A stretch of DNA of 64,000 nucleotides from Paulinella micropora (lineage: Eukaryota > Cercozoa > Imbricatea > Euglyphida > Paulinellidae): assembly GCA_019918135.1 (NCBI GenBank), contig WBZZ01002446.1, forward strand, positions 76,001-140,000, given 5' to 3'. Below are positions 1 to 9,467 of this stretch, piece after piece. The notes beneath the pieces are model-generated. The model ran no database searches. It saw only the letters and a list, made by a program, of their open reading frames with translations, and was not told where the DNA came from. Every line of letters starts with the position of its first letter. The stretch's first letter is position 1. Made by a program: the position numbers and the translations under genes.

Positions 1-395
1 CAGAAGTTGGTTAATGAAGTCATAAAGAAATATGGTAAGGATAATGTAGAGCTGACGGGTCATTCGTTAGGTGGCACAATAGCAAAAGACTTAAGCCGAC
101 AGACGGGGGTAAGGCTACAACATACAACAAAGGAAGTAGCACGAGAGACCTCATTGAAGGAGTAATTGACCGAGTTACAAGAGTAAATCCAAAAGGGAAG
201 AGGGCGAAGACTCAGAAGCTAACGACGAACTACCGAACCGCCTTTGACCCCGTATCATTGTTAGGGGCTACGGCTGTAAATACTAAGTTAGTCAAACCAA
301 AAAAAGGAATTCATACAATTAGGAGCTTCAAGGGTAGGGGCACCCCTACAACCCCCGCGGTGGGGTTCGAAAGGGGTTTCCCCTTTCAAAGGTAA
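1..395 (+). pseudogene. Class 3 lipase-like protein, C-terminal fragment, frameshifted
   Basis: The reading frame is open from the window edge and contains GHSLGG, the nucleophile-elbow motif (G-x-S-x-G) of alpha/beta-hydrolase lipases, at about 58-75. After a one-base shift at the G run near 105-110 the protein continues in another frame with RTAFDPVSLL and then IHTIRSF, which are spaced as expected for the catalytic Asp and His of class 3 lipases, to the TAA at 393-395. The 5' part lies outside the window. Lipase-like genes are, as I recall, reported from some virophages and Polinton-like viruses, which fits the neighbouring viral PolB. That link is inference. The frameshift marks it as a pseudogene unless it is a sequence error. 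Confidence 0.6.
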
Positions 396-439
396 AAAAA
401 TAAAATTTTATTTTATCAAATTTTTTATTGCTTTTTCAT

Positions 440-625
440 TCAATAGCAGAATGGTCTAGTTTCAATCGCATTATCTACAATACCTATAATATTTCTTTTA
501 GTGTAAGTAAAGCTGAATATTTTTTCTAAGTATTCGCTCGTTATTTTTTTCTATTGTTTGTCTCTTGTTATCTTGCTGGTTTCTACAATAACAACTTTCC
601 CAGATTTTTCAATTCGTTTAGCCAT
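440..625 (-). pseudogene. Small unknown ORF packed behind PolB, internal stop
   Basis: On the minus strand an ATG at 625 lies 3 nt after the PolB stop (629-631). The frame reads MAKRIEKSGKVVIVETSK, meets a TAG after 24 codons, then continues in the same frame to TGA at 440-442, giving 61 codons apart from the stop. Such tight packing is typical of compact viral genomes. No family is recognised. It is either a 24-residue peptide or a small gene killed by one nonsense mutation. Confidence 0.35.
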
Positions 626-628
626 CAA

Positions 629-814
629 TTATTCTTCCTGAGTCTTAAGTAACTCTAACAATTCATTCTTGCCGTTCTCAATAAGGTCGCTGTTTTTAAT
701 ACTAAGTCCGCAACTAATGACACTTAAGATATTTGTTAAATTTAATGATTTATTGTTTTCATAATTCATACTAAAGCCTTTGACTTTCATACTTACTTTG
801 CCGTTATCTAATAC
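629..814 (-). pseudogene. polB: Family B DNA polymerase, C-terminal piece (separated from the main gene)
   Basis: The minus-strand frame reads VLDNGKVSMKVKGFSMNY and runs to TAA at 629-631. K-V-K-G-F is the thumb-region motif that follows the GPKCYGYD motif in Polinton-type polymerases, and GPKCYGYD is where the main PolB fragment stops at about 9468. The two pieces are therefore halves of one gene, pushed apart by the 8.65-kb insert at 815-9467. About 60 codons remain here, uninterrupted. This assignment depends on the juxtaposition as well as on the motif. Confidence 0.65.
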
Positions 815-842
815 ATGACGGAGACTTATGGAGTAGGGGCCG
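815..842 (+). repeat. Left terminal inverted repeat
   Basis: All 28 positions match the reverse complement of 9440-9467. Similarity resumes further in with GGTCGTAGG at about 847-855 and on the complement at about 9422-9430, so the full TIR is about 40 bp with a gap. Confidence 0.85.
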
Positions 843-1015
843 GTTGGTCGTAGGTTGTAGAGACTGCTGCACTATGTGCAGTTGTGCCGGATGATCTTAA
901 ATGTTAATATTAATTGATTATTAAGTAATATAATTGCTTTTTTCTTAATATTACTACTTTGAATGCTAGTTAGAGCTTGCAATCTCATCGTGCTCACATG
1001 CAAAAATATTAAGTC

Positions 1016-1116
1016 AACCCGCAGTCCGGACCTGTATAACTAAATGGGTAAGTTGATGTAATATGAATTACTATGCATAATTATATGCAAATACTGCATT
1101 AAAACGCACAAAAAAA
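1016..1116 (+). repeat. Subterminal direct repeat, copy 1
   Basis: Begins AACCCGCAGTCC and ends in an A-rich run after AAAACGCACA. It matches 1183-1287 with a few substitutions and a small insertion in copy 2. Confidence 0.85.
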
Positions 1117-1132
1117 GTGAAAAAGTGAGGTT

Positions 1133-1173
1133 CAATTCCAGTAGATGACCACAGAGAGCATCTACTGGAATTG
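1133..1173. repeat. Perfect 15-bp stem hairpin
   Basis: CAATTCCAGTAGATG at 1133-1147 is followed by an 11-nt loop and its exact complement at 1159-1173. It lies between the two direct repeats. It could be a cruciform, a transposase site or an RNA terminator hairpin; nothing in the sequence decides which. Confidence 0.8.
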
Positions 1174-1182
1174 CATCTCAGC

Positions 1183-1287
1183 AACCCGCAGTCCGCACCT
1201 GTATAACTAAATGCGTAAGTTGATGTAATTGTAGTATGAATTACTATGCATAATTATATGCAAATACTGCATTAAAACGCACAAAAA
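1183..1287 (+). repeat. Subterminal direct repeat, copy 2
   Basis: Same unit as 1016-1116, offset by 167 bp. Confidence 0.85.
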
Positions 1288-1401
1288 GAAACTTTAAATG
1301 AGAAAAACAAAGTTTTCCAGATAAATCTGGAACTTCTGCCACTTGGCAGGTAATAGAAAGGCTTTGTCTGCAGCAACCTAAGTTAATCATGCTGTAGAAT
1401 T

Positions 1402-4319
1402 TTACACCCGCCCATTAGCAAGGAAGCTGATAAAATTGGTGGTTTGCTGCGATTGCGTTGCTAGAAAAGCTGAAAGAGCATTATTTCCAGCACCGTAGGG
1501 CTGGTAGCACACATAGCACCTGCAGTTAGCAGGATGAGGCATGGCAGGAAATGCCCCTCTGCACCGCGGGCACGCACACCCGTCACCGTGCTGGAGGCAG
1601 ACAAGGCACCTGCATGTGGGTGCATGCTGATAACGAAAGGGAGCGCGCTTCGGAGCGCATTTGAAACATTTACATCCTTCACCATGCTTGGGCTCGACTT
1701 CATTTACCTCGCAATCAGGGCATTCACAGCCCTCACCATGCGCAAAGCATTCGGCGCACTTACATCCTTGCCCATGACGCTGCACTCGCTGCGGCTGCTG
1801 GCTGCCCTTGCGCTGCTTGTGGCCCTTGCGCTGCTTGTGGCCCTTGCGCTGCTTGCGGCCCTTGCGACCCTTCGCAGGCTTCGGCTCCTCCTCCTCCTCC
1901 TCCTCCTCCTCCTCCTCCTCCTCCGACTCCGTCTCTGGCTTAGACTTTTTCTGCTGCGGTTGCTTCTTTTCTGGCTTCTTTGCTGCAGGCGTCGGCTTGT
2001 GCGTCGACGCAGGCGTCGGGACAGGCGGCGACTTTACTTCCATCACGTCGGCTTCCATGGCACGCATGAAGGCACAGGGAGGACACTTGCAGCCAGGCTT
2101 GTGGTGCGAGTTGCCTCCGCCACCCTTCTTGCTAGGCTTGGTTGGTTTCGGAGTCGCTGTGGTTGGCTTCGGATTCGCTGGGCTTGGCTTGGGATGTGCT
2201 GGAGGACCCACATCCAACCATTTCAGTTTCCCATCCTGCAGTCAAAAAGAAAAGTGCTCACACATATTACTACTACACTCAACAGAAACGTACCGCATCC
2301 ACACCGACGGGGATTGACACCGGTTGCTTTCCCGCAGGATGGTTCTTCCAAAATCCCGGCCCGTAATCGGTCAATGGGAACATGCCGATGTAAAAATCTG
2401 CAACCAGTACCGGAATGGGAAACTTCCCCCCCTCTTTTTTCGTCGGCATGGTGAAGACCACATTCTCTCCTGAAAATTCTGCAGCATGATCAATCAAGCC
2501 GCCTCCTTGAGAAGCAGGAATGTTTCCTGCTAAAATTTGCTCGCGCTTGTTCATGTTCAGCTTCCATATCTTGCGCTTGAGCCTCAACGTGTGGGTGCCG
2601 GGGTTCGCTGCAATGATTTTGAACTGTTCGGGATCCGTGACCTCGTCGAACTCTTCGCCGAAAAATTCCAACCGTGGATTGTGATCCCCGTCAAACCCGT
2701 TCAAGCGGAGGCCACTGGAACCAATGAAATCTCCAAGCTTGCCCCCATTGGGCATTGCATAAACCTTCACGCAATCCGCACCCAACTCCTTGCATTCGTC
2801 GCCAGCGATGGTTCGCATGTCTAACAGCCCCCACTTCCACTTTGGAAGCGTGGCGCTCCGCTTGGGCCTCGCGGAACTGCATAAAAAAATTATGCATTAA
2901 TATTTGATTGAAGAAATGAACTTACCCGGGGGAGATGGCAGGGGATGCGCTGTCCGCTGCACTAGTCTTGCGCGAAGGGCTGCACTTCTCTTGCCGCAGC
3001 CAGACAGCCTTCGGAAGTGGAACATCCGAAGGCCAAGCATTGTTACCAGCAAACAGATGGGGCTCAAACGCAGCAGAGATAAACTTCTTCACATACTCGT
3101 CAGAAACGTTGCCAGGATGGACATTCCAGTCCTTGGTGGTCGCGATCGGATCTATGTCTCCCTCCTCGCAGAAAACAAACTCAACAGATGGTTCAAACAC
3201 ACCCTCCGCCGTGATTTCCTCCACCTGGCGCGCGAGCATAACTGCACGTCGACCCATCGTGAAGGTATCTTCAGTCGCTTGCTTCTTCTCCAACCAGCGA
3301 CCAGGCCTGCAGCAGTGCAAGCATTATTACAGCTTTCTATCACAGCTACGCCAGTAAGTACCCCAAGCACGCCAACCTCTCTGCACTACTACTAGGGCCT
3401 CGGGTCGTGAGCCAGCAATCCAGCGACTACCAGTCCACAAGCAGTGAAGGAATACGTGCACAATCTAGAAAAAAAAAAGTACCCCTATCTCTAATCCCAG
3501 ATCACTCCAGTACTGCTTGATGAGCAGCGAAAAATAAATGACAGCATTGGTCATGGGGTCCGTGAACGCTAAGAGAAGCCTATCATCACATAGCACTGCT
3601 TTATTGTACCATTCATGAAAACAGCACGTACCCTTTCTGCAATTCAACTTTTTCCTCTTGCGAGGCATCCTGCGCGAACTTAACGTAGTACTTCTTGGTG
3701 TTGGGGATTGCCCAATACTTCAAGGCTGGCTTCGGATTGACTACGAGCTGAAGTATGCGCCTGGGCTGTTTAGGCGCGCCGGTGAGGGGCGGCGACACAT
3801 CTTCACGCGCGGGGGAAGGCGGCGGCACATCTTTACCCGCGGGGGGAGGCGGCAGCACATCTTCACGCGCGGGGGGAGGCGGCGGCACATCTTTACGCGC
3901 GGGGGGAGGCGGCGGCACATCTTCTTCATTGAGACGCAGGACTGCGTTCTGTTGCAGCAGACCTGACTTGGCAGCTTCGGAAAACTTGCTGATGTTCTGC
4001 AAGTCCTTCTGCAACTGCAGCTGCTGTTCCGCCGTCAGCTCAGTCCTTTCCTCCTCGCGGCCGTTGTGCTTCGACTCGCTGTCAGAACATTAAATAATAA
4101 TATCGCAATGCAAATCAAAGTAGTAAACCTGTCATTGGGGTCGGAGTTGCCTTCTGCCGCAGCCGGGCTCTTGAGAAGAAGAAAAAGGAGAAGAAGAAGA
4201 AGGAGAAGAAGAAGAAGGAGGAGAAGAAGGAGGAGGAGAAGAAGGAGGAGGAGAAGAAGGAGAAGAAGAAAAAAAAGAAGCATAGTTGTAGCAATACTAT
4301 CAGCTGCATTAGTAGTTAC

Positions 4320-4364
<45 letters not shown>

Positions 4365-4524
4365 GAGGAGGAGGAGGTCTGGAGAAGAAGAAGAAGAAGA
4401 AGAAGAAGAAGAAGAAGAGTAGTAGTGGTAGTAGTAGCAGCAGTAGCAGCAGTGGTAGTAGTATTGGTGGTAGTAGAGGGAGGAGGAGGAGGAGGAGGAA
4501 GAAGAAGAAGAAGAAGAAGAAGAA

Positions 4525-4561
<37 letters not shown>

Positions 4562-5393
4562 AGTAGTAGTAGCAGCAGTAGCAGTAGTAGTAGTAGTATT
4601 AGTAGTAGTAGAGGGAAGAGGAGGAGGAGAAGAAGATGAAGAAGAAGAAAGAAGAAGAAGAAGAAGAAGAAGAAGAAGGAGAAGGAGAAGGAGGAAGAAG
4701 AAGAAAAAAAAGAAGAATGTATATAGTTGTAGTAAAACTAGCAGCTGCAGTGAGGAGGAGGAGAAGATGAAGAAGAAGAAAGCAAAAAAAAGAAATTCAA
4801 TTACTACCCCTCGGCTTGTTTGCTGTTATTGTTAGCAGCTTGATCTGCCATCTCGTTTGCCAAGGCGCGCTTGGTTTGTTTTCTCTTTTTCTGTGCCGCC
4901 TGCAGACAATGTCATGTATGTGCATGGCATATGTATGTATCATTGATTTACCAACCGGTTTGCGTTGCTTCTTTTTTGGAGGCGACTTAGAAGAAGGGCT
5001 TGCAGCTTCAGGCTCTTCTGCAGGTAGCGCAGTGTTTGCTGCAGGTGCTTTGCCCCTTCGAACTCTGCGCCCTCTTGCAGACGGCAGATCTTGAAAGATC
5101 TCGTTCTTGGAGGCCAGAACAAATGTTTTCCCAGAAGGAACGTACGTGTGTACGACGTTATCTGGTACACTGTGCCATGCCTTGGCCTCTGCCTTGGGGG
5201 AAGGAAAATTCCAATACTTTGCAGTAACTTCTGGGGGGATAATGCAATCCTGCAAGTTTTTCCAATTCGGTTCGCCGTTGGTTTTCAAAAAAATGCGTTG
5301 CCCCTGATCGTCCCTCTCCACCCGAAAATTTTGCATGCTCGAGACAACATGCTTGTCTACTGAATCGTCACCTTTGGGCTTTCCAGAACTCAT
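1402..5393 (-). CDS. Spliced gene for a ~937-aa cysteine-motif/basic protein of unknown function
   Basis: Seven exons are supported: 4956-5393, 4808-4899, 4129-4167, 3632-4078, 2926-3306, 2294-2876 and 1402-2235, with phases 0,2,2,2,2,0 that all agree. Introns are 56, 640, 50, 325, 49 and 58 bp; most begin GTAAGT, GTACGT or GTTTAC and end in AG. Only the first donor (GTTGGT, next to a better GTAAAT that would break the frame) is doubtful. The protein has an N-terminal unknown region, a PPKKKQRK basic patch, five repeats of D-V-x-P-P near the middle, an acidic run of 13 Glu, basic GRKGRKQRKGHKQRKG, and seven copies of H-x3-C-x-C-x2-C (HGEGCKC type) in the last exon. No enzyme motif is visible. 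The cysteine repeats look metal-binding and the basic tracts nucleic-acid-binding (inference). An open frame over seven exons suggests recent function. Confidence 0.75.
4168..4807 (-). repeat. Intron filled by an expanded GAA/CTT and TAG microsatellite
   Basis: Almost the whole 640-bp intron 2 is GAA, GGA, TAG and GTA triplet repeat on the plus strand. On the coding strand it becomes a very long CTT pyrimidine tract ending TCTCAAGAG at the acceptor, so the microsatellite itself supplies the polypyrimidine tract. Confidence 0.7.
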
Positions 5394-5882
5394 TTCTCAA
5401 TTCACTAAGTGAGTGTTGGAGGGAAATTCGACTTGAACAAAAGACACACCGGTCGGAGGTGGAAAAAGTGGCTGAAATGCCACTTTTCCAGTGTGGATTC
5501 CCTTTTTTTTCCAACATACAGGGGTGCACTCTCGTCGTCTTCAAGGCCACTACTTGTCTTCTGTGCTGTTTGACAGACGCCCTCGGTATGGTTGATATGA
5601 TATGATGCTATATGACGTTTGATTTATGACATCTAGGGCGTCTGTCAAGTTTTTTGGACCTAGTTCTATCGGGAAAAAGTAAAAGTGCTGCACTTTGAAA
5701 AGGTCTCATGTTTTTCTTTTTTTAAAATGAAAACACGTTGCTCCACGACCACAGGCATGCTGGCATGTCTTCCCCGACCCCTGCGAAGCCGCTGGCAGTG
5801 CCTAGCGCGGCAGCAATAAGGCTTGCAAGGGCCAAAGCTTCCAAGTATGCGAAATATTATTATATAATATACCACTGCTAGA
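5394..5882. promoter_or_regulatory. Shared divergent promoter region of the two transposon genes
   Basis: This 489-bp spacer separates the starts of the minus-strand gene (5393) and the plus-strand gene (5883). It holds no supported ORF. A 14-bp inverted repeat (5570-5583 and 5635-5648) sits in the middle around an AT-rich 51-bp core. Promoter function is inferred from the head-to-head layout. Confidence 0.4.
5570..5648. repeat. 14-bp inverted repeat with AT-rich spacer
   Basis: TTGACAGACGCCCT at 5570-5583 and AGGGCGTCTGTCAA at 5635-5648 are exact complements. The spacer contains repeated TGATATGATATGATG. Candidate operator or transposase-binding site. Confidence 0.75.
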
Positions 5883-8800
5883 ATGGAGTTGGATATCAGC
5901 TCAACACTTGTTTCCCATGCCCTCACACTGTCAAACATGATTTTTTATGATAGAAAACATGAATCCAACATATCAGGGCCTGCAGTATTTCCTGTTTGTG
6001 GCAGGCTAACTGGCTACAGTGGGCATGAAGTGCAGCACTCACCTGGTGATCTACTAGACACTACTACGCTAGTTGATGATGAATCCGAGCATTCCTCATG
6101 TTCGTCAACAGCAACCGACAGCACTCTATTCATGCATGGCTGTAGCACGTCAGCTGGTTCATGTTCAGACTCAGGGTGTCAGTCTAGTCAGTCTGCGGGA
6201 TCGCGATCGTTTCAAAGACAGGGTGGACACTCAAGAAAGCGTATCGACGAGAGAACCGTTTCCGAACAGCATGCCAAGAGGCTCAAGAAGAGTAGGGAGT
6301 ACCAGGCATGTAAACGGTCAGCTGCAGTAGTGGAGGCTGAGTTTCCTAGTGATGAAGAGCTGCAGGCCATGTTGCTCTCTGCGCAAGGGCGACAGAGATT
6401 TCCCAAAACCAGCGCCCTCCTAGAAACTAACAAGGCTCAGGCTGCAGCTGCTTCTGCCATTGGTGACATTGTTGCTGAATTGCCGGCTCGTTCTGCACAC
6501 AAGCAAACAATTATCGGCAAGCTGAGGGGTAAGATGTCGGCGAAGGAGTTCCAGTCCTTCTTTACTTCCGTCAGTGAGAGGTATGCACGCAAAGCACTCG
6601 CTGTGCAGAAAAAAGTCCTGGAAGGACGTGCCAAAGGGGAAAAGCCTGATAAAGTCGACATTTTTGAACAGAAAAGAACGACTTATGAATCCCGCGAGGC
6701 TTTTTCTCAGTGGGAGAAGAAAGCGACTGCAAGGATTGTGTTGGAGAACATGGGCGCTAAGTCAGGGCGAGAAACTCTTTACTGGTATGGAACCACAGGT
6801 TCTTTCTACAAATCTTACCGCACTGAGCTTTTCCCCAATATCTACAAGGCCATGGTCGCTGACGCAGGGTCTGTAGAGCGCCTGGTGTACGAACTGAAGG
6901 GCACCCAGTGGGTTGCTGATAATGCAAGAGCCTACACGTGCGGCGGTCGTTGTGGCAATGCATGCAATCATTTTTACAGGCCGCGAAATGAAGCATCCTT
7001 GTACAAGATCCTGAAAGAGGATAATATTATTATTACCTTCCGCTGCATTACGAAGACCGTTCCCTGCCGGTGGCATGATAACTGGGAAAGATGGAAAGCC
7101 GAGCTCAAGCGTGAACAGGCAAAGCCAGAGGGCAAGCAGGACCTGAAGCTGATCCAGCGACTGAAGGCGAAGGTAGTGAGTTGCCAACGACACGATGAGC
7201 AGTACCAGGCGCAGCGAAGGTCGATATTTCTTGCCTGTGCACATCGCAGCCGCTGAGTTTATGTGTTGCATGCTACGCAGCTATATCCAGGCTAAGGTCG
7301 AGAGTTTGGAGGCTGGGTCCGGGGAGTGGGTCATTTACCAAGATTATTTATCTTGGTATTCTGAAACAGGCTGCAAGATGAATGATCTGCTCTTTACTGT
7401 AGTCACCCGCCGCGCCGACGGCCAGTTGCAATACGAGTACATCCACAACATCATGATGGTTGAGCACACTGGCGCAACCACCCGTTACTGCTGGGACTAT
7501 CATCTGAGGAGCAAGGAAGATGGAGGAAGCGGGGAGATCTCTTCTTTTCCCGGCCTGGTACTCGCACTGGCGATGGCGGCGGCGACTTTCAGAATTATGA
7601 GTTCGTTTTTTCCGAGGCGCACTACTGGGAGAAGTATGGAGTGGATATCAGCACGGACATGCTGTGTGCATTTCATGCGTGGAACCCATGCGACGGAGCA
7701 AAGAGGAAGTTTACCAAGGTCTTCACTAAAGACCAGGTCGAGGAAGGGCGCGGCTTCGCTCTTGTCGAGGAGTGGCTTGAGTCAGCGCAGGGAGCGGGAT
7801 ATGACAACAACCGGTTCTATGGTCACGACGCAGACGTGATCGAGAAGTGGGTGAAAGAGAACAAGGTTGAACCTCGCAAACTCAGTTCTTGGGGCCTTCG
7901 CAACTTGCGCTCGTTTCGTTACTCCAGGCCCACCCTCACTTCTGGCAAACAGTTCATTAGCGGTGTTGCCCTTGGTGCTTACACTAGCGTTGCGCCCGAC
8001 GCCGACCGCATTGTCCTTGACATGCGATCGGATGAAGTCGCTGGCGGCAAGAGGTGCGAGCCATGCACACAGCGGTTTAAGCAGCCCCATCCATCGCACA
8101 AAGGCGTCGACAAATGCCCATCGAAGAATGGCCGAGGGGAGCGTGTGGCAGCGGTTCATGTGCAGTCTGGTGCAACTGCGGACCTGACGCGGGAGCAAAA
8201 GATTTCATACTTCAAGCGGCTCGCCTCCCAGCGTTCGGCAAACAAGAAGGCAAAGAAGAGCTTCAACGTTGGGCAATTGCGCAAACCGCGCCTAGCCGAG
8301 CTCTGTCAGCAGTTGGGGCTGTCCTCTGTCGGCACGGTACCAGAGTTGAAGGAAAGGCTCCAGGCGCACATGGCACAGCAGCCCAACAGCGTGTCACCCG
8401 AGGACGCAGCAGCCGATAGCGAAGTGCCCGTCGGCAGGCTGCAGAATAAGAGCTTCAATGTTGGGAAATTGCGCAAACCGCGCCTAGTCGAGCTCTGTCA
8501 GCAGTTGGGGCTGTCATCTGTCGGCACGGTACCAGAGTTGAAGGAAAGGCTCAAGGCGCACATGGCACAGCAGCCCAACAGTGTGTCACCCGAGGGCGCA
8601 GCAGCCGACAGCGAAGTGCCCGTCAGCAGTGGAAAGAAAGGGGTGGAGAAGAGAGCTAGCAAGCAGGCTGCTACAATTAAACCTACTGCTTCTTATTCCT
8701 CGGGCGCGGCCGCAGCAGCTTCTACCAGACAGCCTCGCTCCAAGGCGGCGAAGGTAGACTCATATGCTGAAAGCGACGCAGAAGATGATGAAGGGAGCGA

Positions 8801-8948
8801 GTACGAAGAGCCCGCAACGCGCTGGATGTGCGCGTATTGTAATTATCCAAATCCATTAGGTCCAGGTGATCAGGAATTCGCAGGATGCATTAACTGCGGT
8901 GGCTTGGCTTCATCTGATGATGAATCAGATCTGGAGGAGGATGAGTGA
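5883..8948 (+). CDS. Putative transposase: DDE-like core, two SAP domains, C-terminal zinc ribbon
   Basis: Three frames join to about 990 aa. The first (from ATG 5883) leads to a probable intron at about 7213-7281 (AG|GTCGAT to CTACGCAG) that restores the frame. A second shift near 7500-7570 is either a 35-nt intron (GTACTC to TTTCAG) or a true frameshift. The core has IYQDYLSWY, then GDGGGDFQN, then F-H-A-W-N-P-C-D-G followed by K-R-K-F. This order resembles the D-F-x-x-N-Y / S-D-G-x-x-x-x-F-K-N / H-G-K-G-x-x-D-G pattern of a group of eukaryotic DDE transposases as I remember it. Two SAP motifs (about 8261-8370 and 8453-8560; LRKPRL-ELCQQLGL) suit DNA binding, and CAYC...CINCGG near the end looks like a zinc ribbon. 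Its place inside a TIR element supports the call. Confidence 0.5.
8261..8624 (+). repeat. Tandem in-frame duplication of the SAP unit
   Basis: The segment from 8261 recurs from 8453 with a 192-bp (64-codon) period and few differences, so both copies encode a SAP motif plus the linker AHMAQQPNSVSPE. The near identity suggests a recent duplication. Confidence 0.85.
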
Positions 8949-9439
8949 GTGGGCGTGGTTTTTTTTTATTTTTAGCAGCTGAATGAGGCCAATCATGTTG
9001 AAAGTCCTTAGAAATGTAGCTGCTTGAGATGCTGACACTGTGTCTTTGCACTGGCACTGCAGGACTTTGAATTATTGCATGTTGTCACTAGCTTAGCGTA
9101 CTTGTACTGGCGAGTGGCTGGCGGGTGCCACCAGGACCAGAAAAAATAATTAGTAGCAACAAAAGCTGAATTCAATTAAATCTGCATCGAAATCGTGTTT
9201 GTATCGTTTGTACTTACGCGCTGATAGCAGGTAACATGTAGCACGTGCACTTTGCAAGTACCGGTGCAGGCCGCTATCTGCTATGGTCTGCATGCTCATC
9301 TACGCACCTTAATAATAGTTCAAACATTGTTTTTTTGCATTAAAATACAATATTACAGCTTTAAACAGTGTTCTACGTCATTATTTTAATATTTGAAACT
9401 TTGCATGCAAAAAAAGTTTCCCTACGACCGGACCCGGGG
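8949..9439. other. Non-coding right arm of the TIR element
   Basis: Follows the TGA of the transposase-like gene. AT-rich with no supported ORF; an AATAATAG/AATACAATATTA stretch near 9310-9355 could hold polyadenylation signals. Nothing else stands out. Confidence 0.4.
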
Positions 9440-9467
9440 CGGCCCCTACTCCATAAGTCTCCGTCAT
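9440..9467 (-). repeat. Right terminal inverted repeat
   Basis: Exact reverse complement of 815-842. On the minus strand the interrupted polymerase frame happens to read on into it. Confidence 0.85.

Larger units (their letters stand above)
843..1401. other. Left subterminal region, non-coding
   Basis: AT-rich, with no ORF that I trust. It holds two direct repeats (1016-1116 and 1183-1287) and a hairpin between them, a layout often seen for transposase-binding subterminal DNA. Confidence 0.5.
815..9467. mobile_element. Large TIR-bounded DNA element with two divergent genes, inserted in viral PolB
   Basis: A perfect 28-bp inverted repeat (815-842 and 9440-9467) bounds 8653 bp that interrupt a single polymerase gene. 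Inside are a spliced minus-strand gene (5393 to 1402) and a plus-strand SAP/DDE-like gene (5883 to 8948), transcribed away from a shared 489-bp spacer. Subterminal sequence on the left holds a 100-bp direct repeat and a 15-bp stem hairpin. The ends begin ATGACGGAGACTT. I could not define a target-site duplication: the flanks ...taatac and atccat... do not match, so exact termini are uncertain by about 5 bp. The two-gene layout recalls elements such as Harbinger or CACTA, but I cannot place it in a family. Confidence 0.7.

Noticed and set aside
1534-2454. Plus-strand ORF of 306 codons with Leu-rich and Arg-rich runs
   Set aside because: It is antisense to the spliced cysteine-motif gene, whose exon joins support the minus strand.
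4035-4835. Poly-Arg, poly-Val and poly-Leu frames around 4.2-4.8 kb
   Set aside because: They are triplet microsatellite within an intron.
815-9467. Exact target-site duplication for the TIR element
   Set aside because: No direct repeat of 2-10 bp fits both flanks; ATGAC/GTCAT at the ends is palindromic and cannot be divided between element and target.
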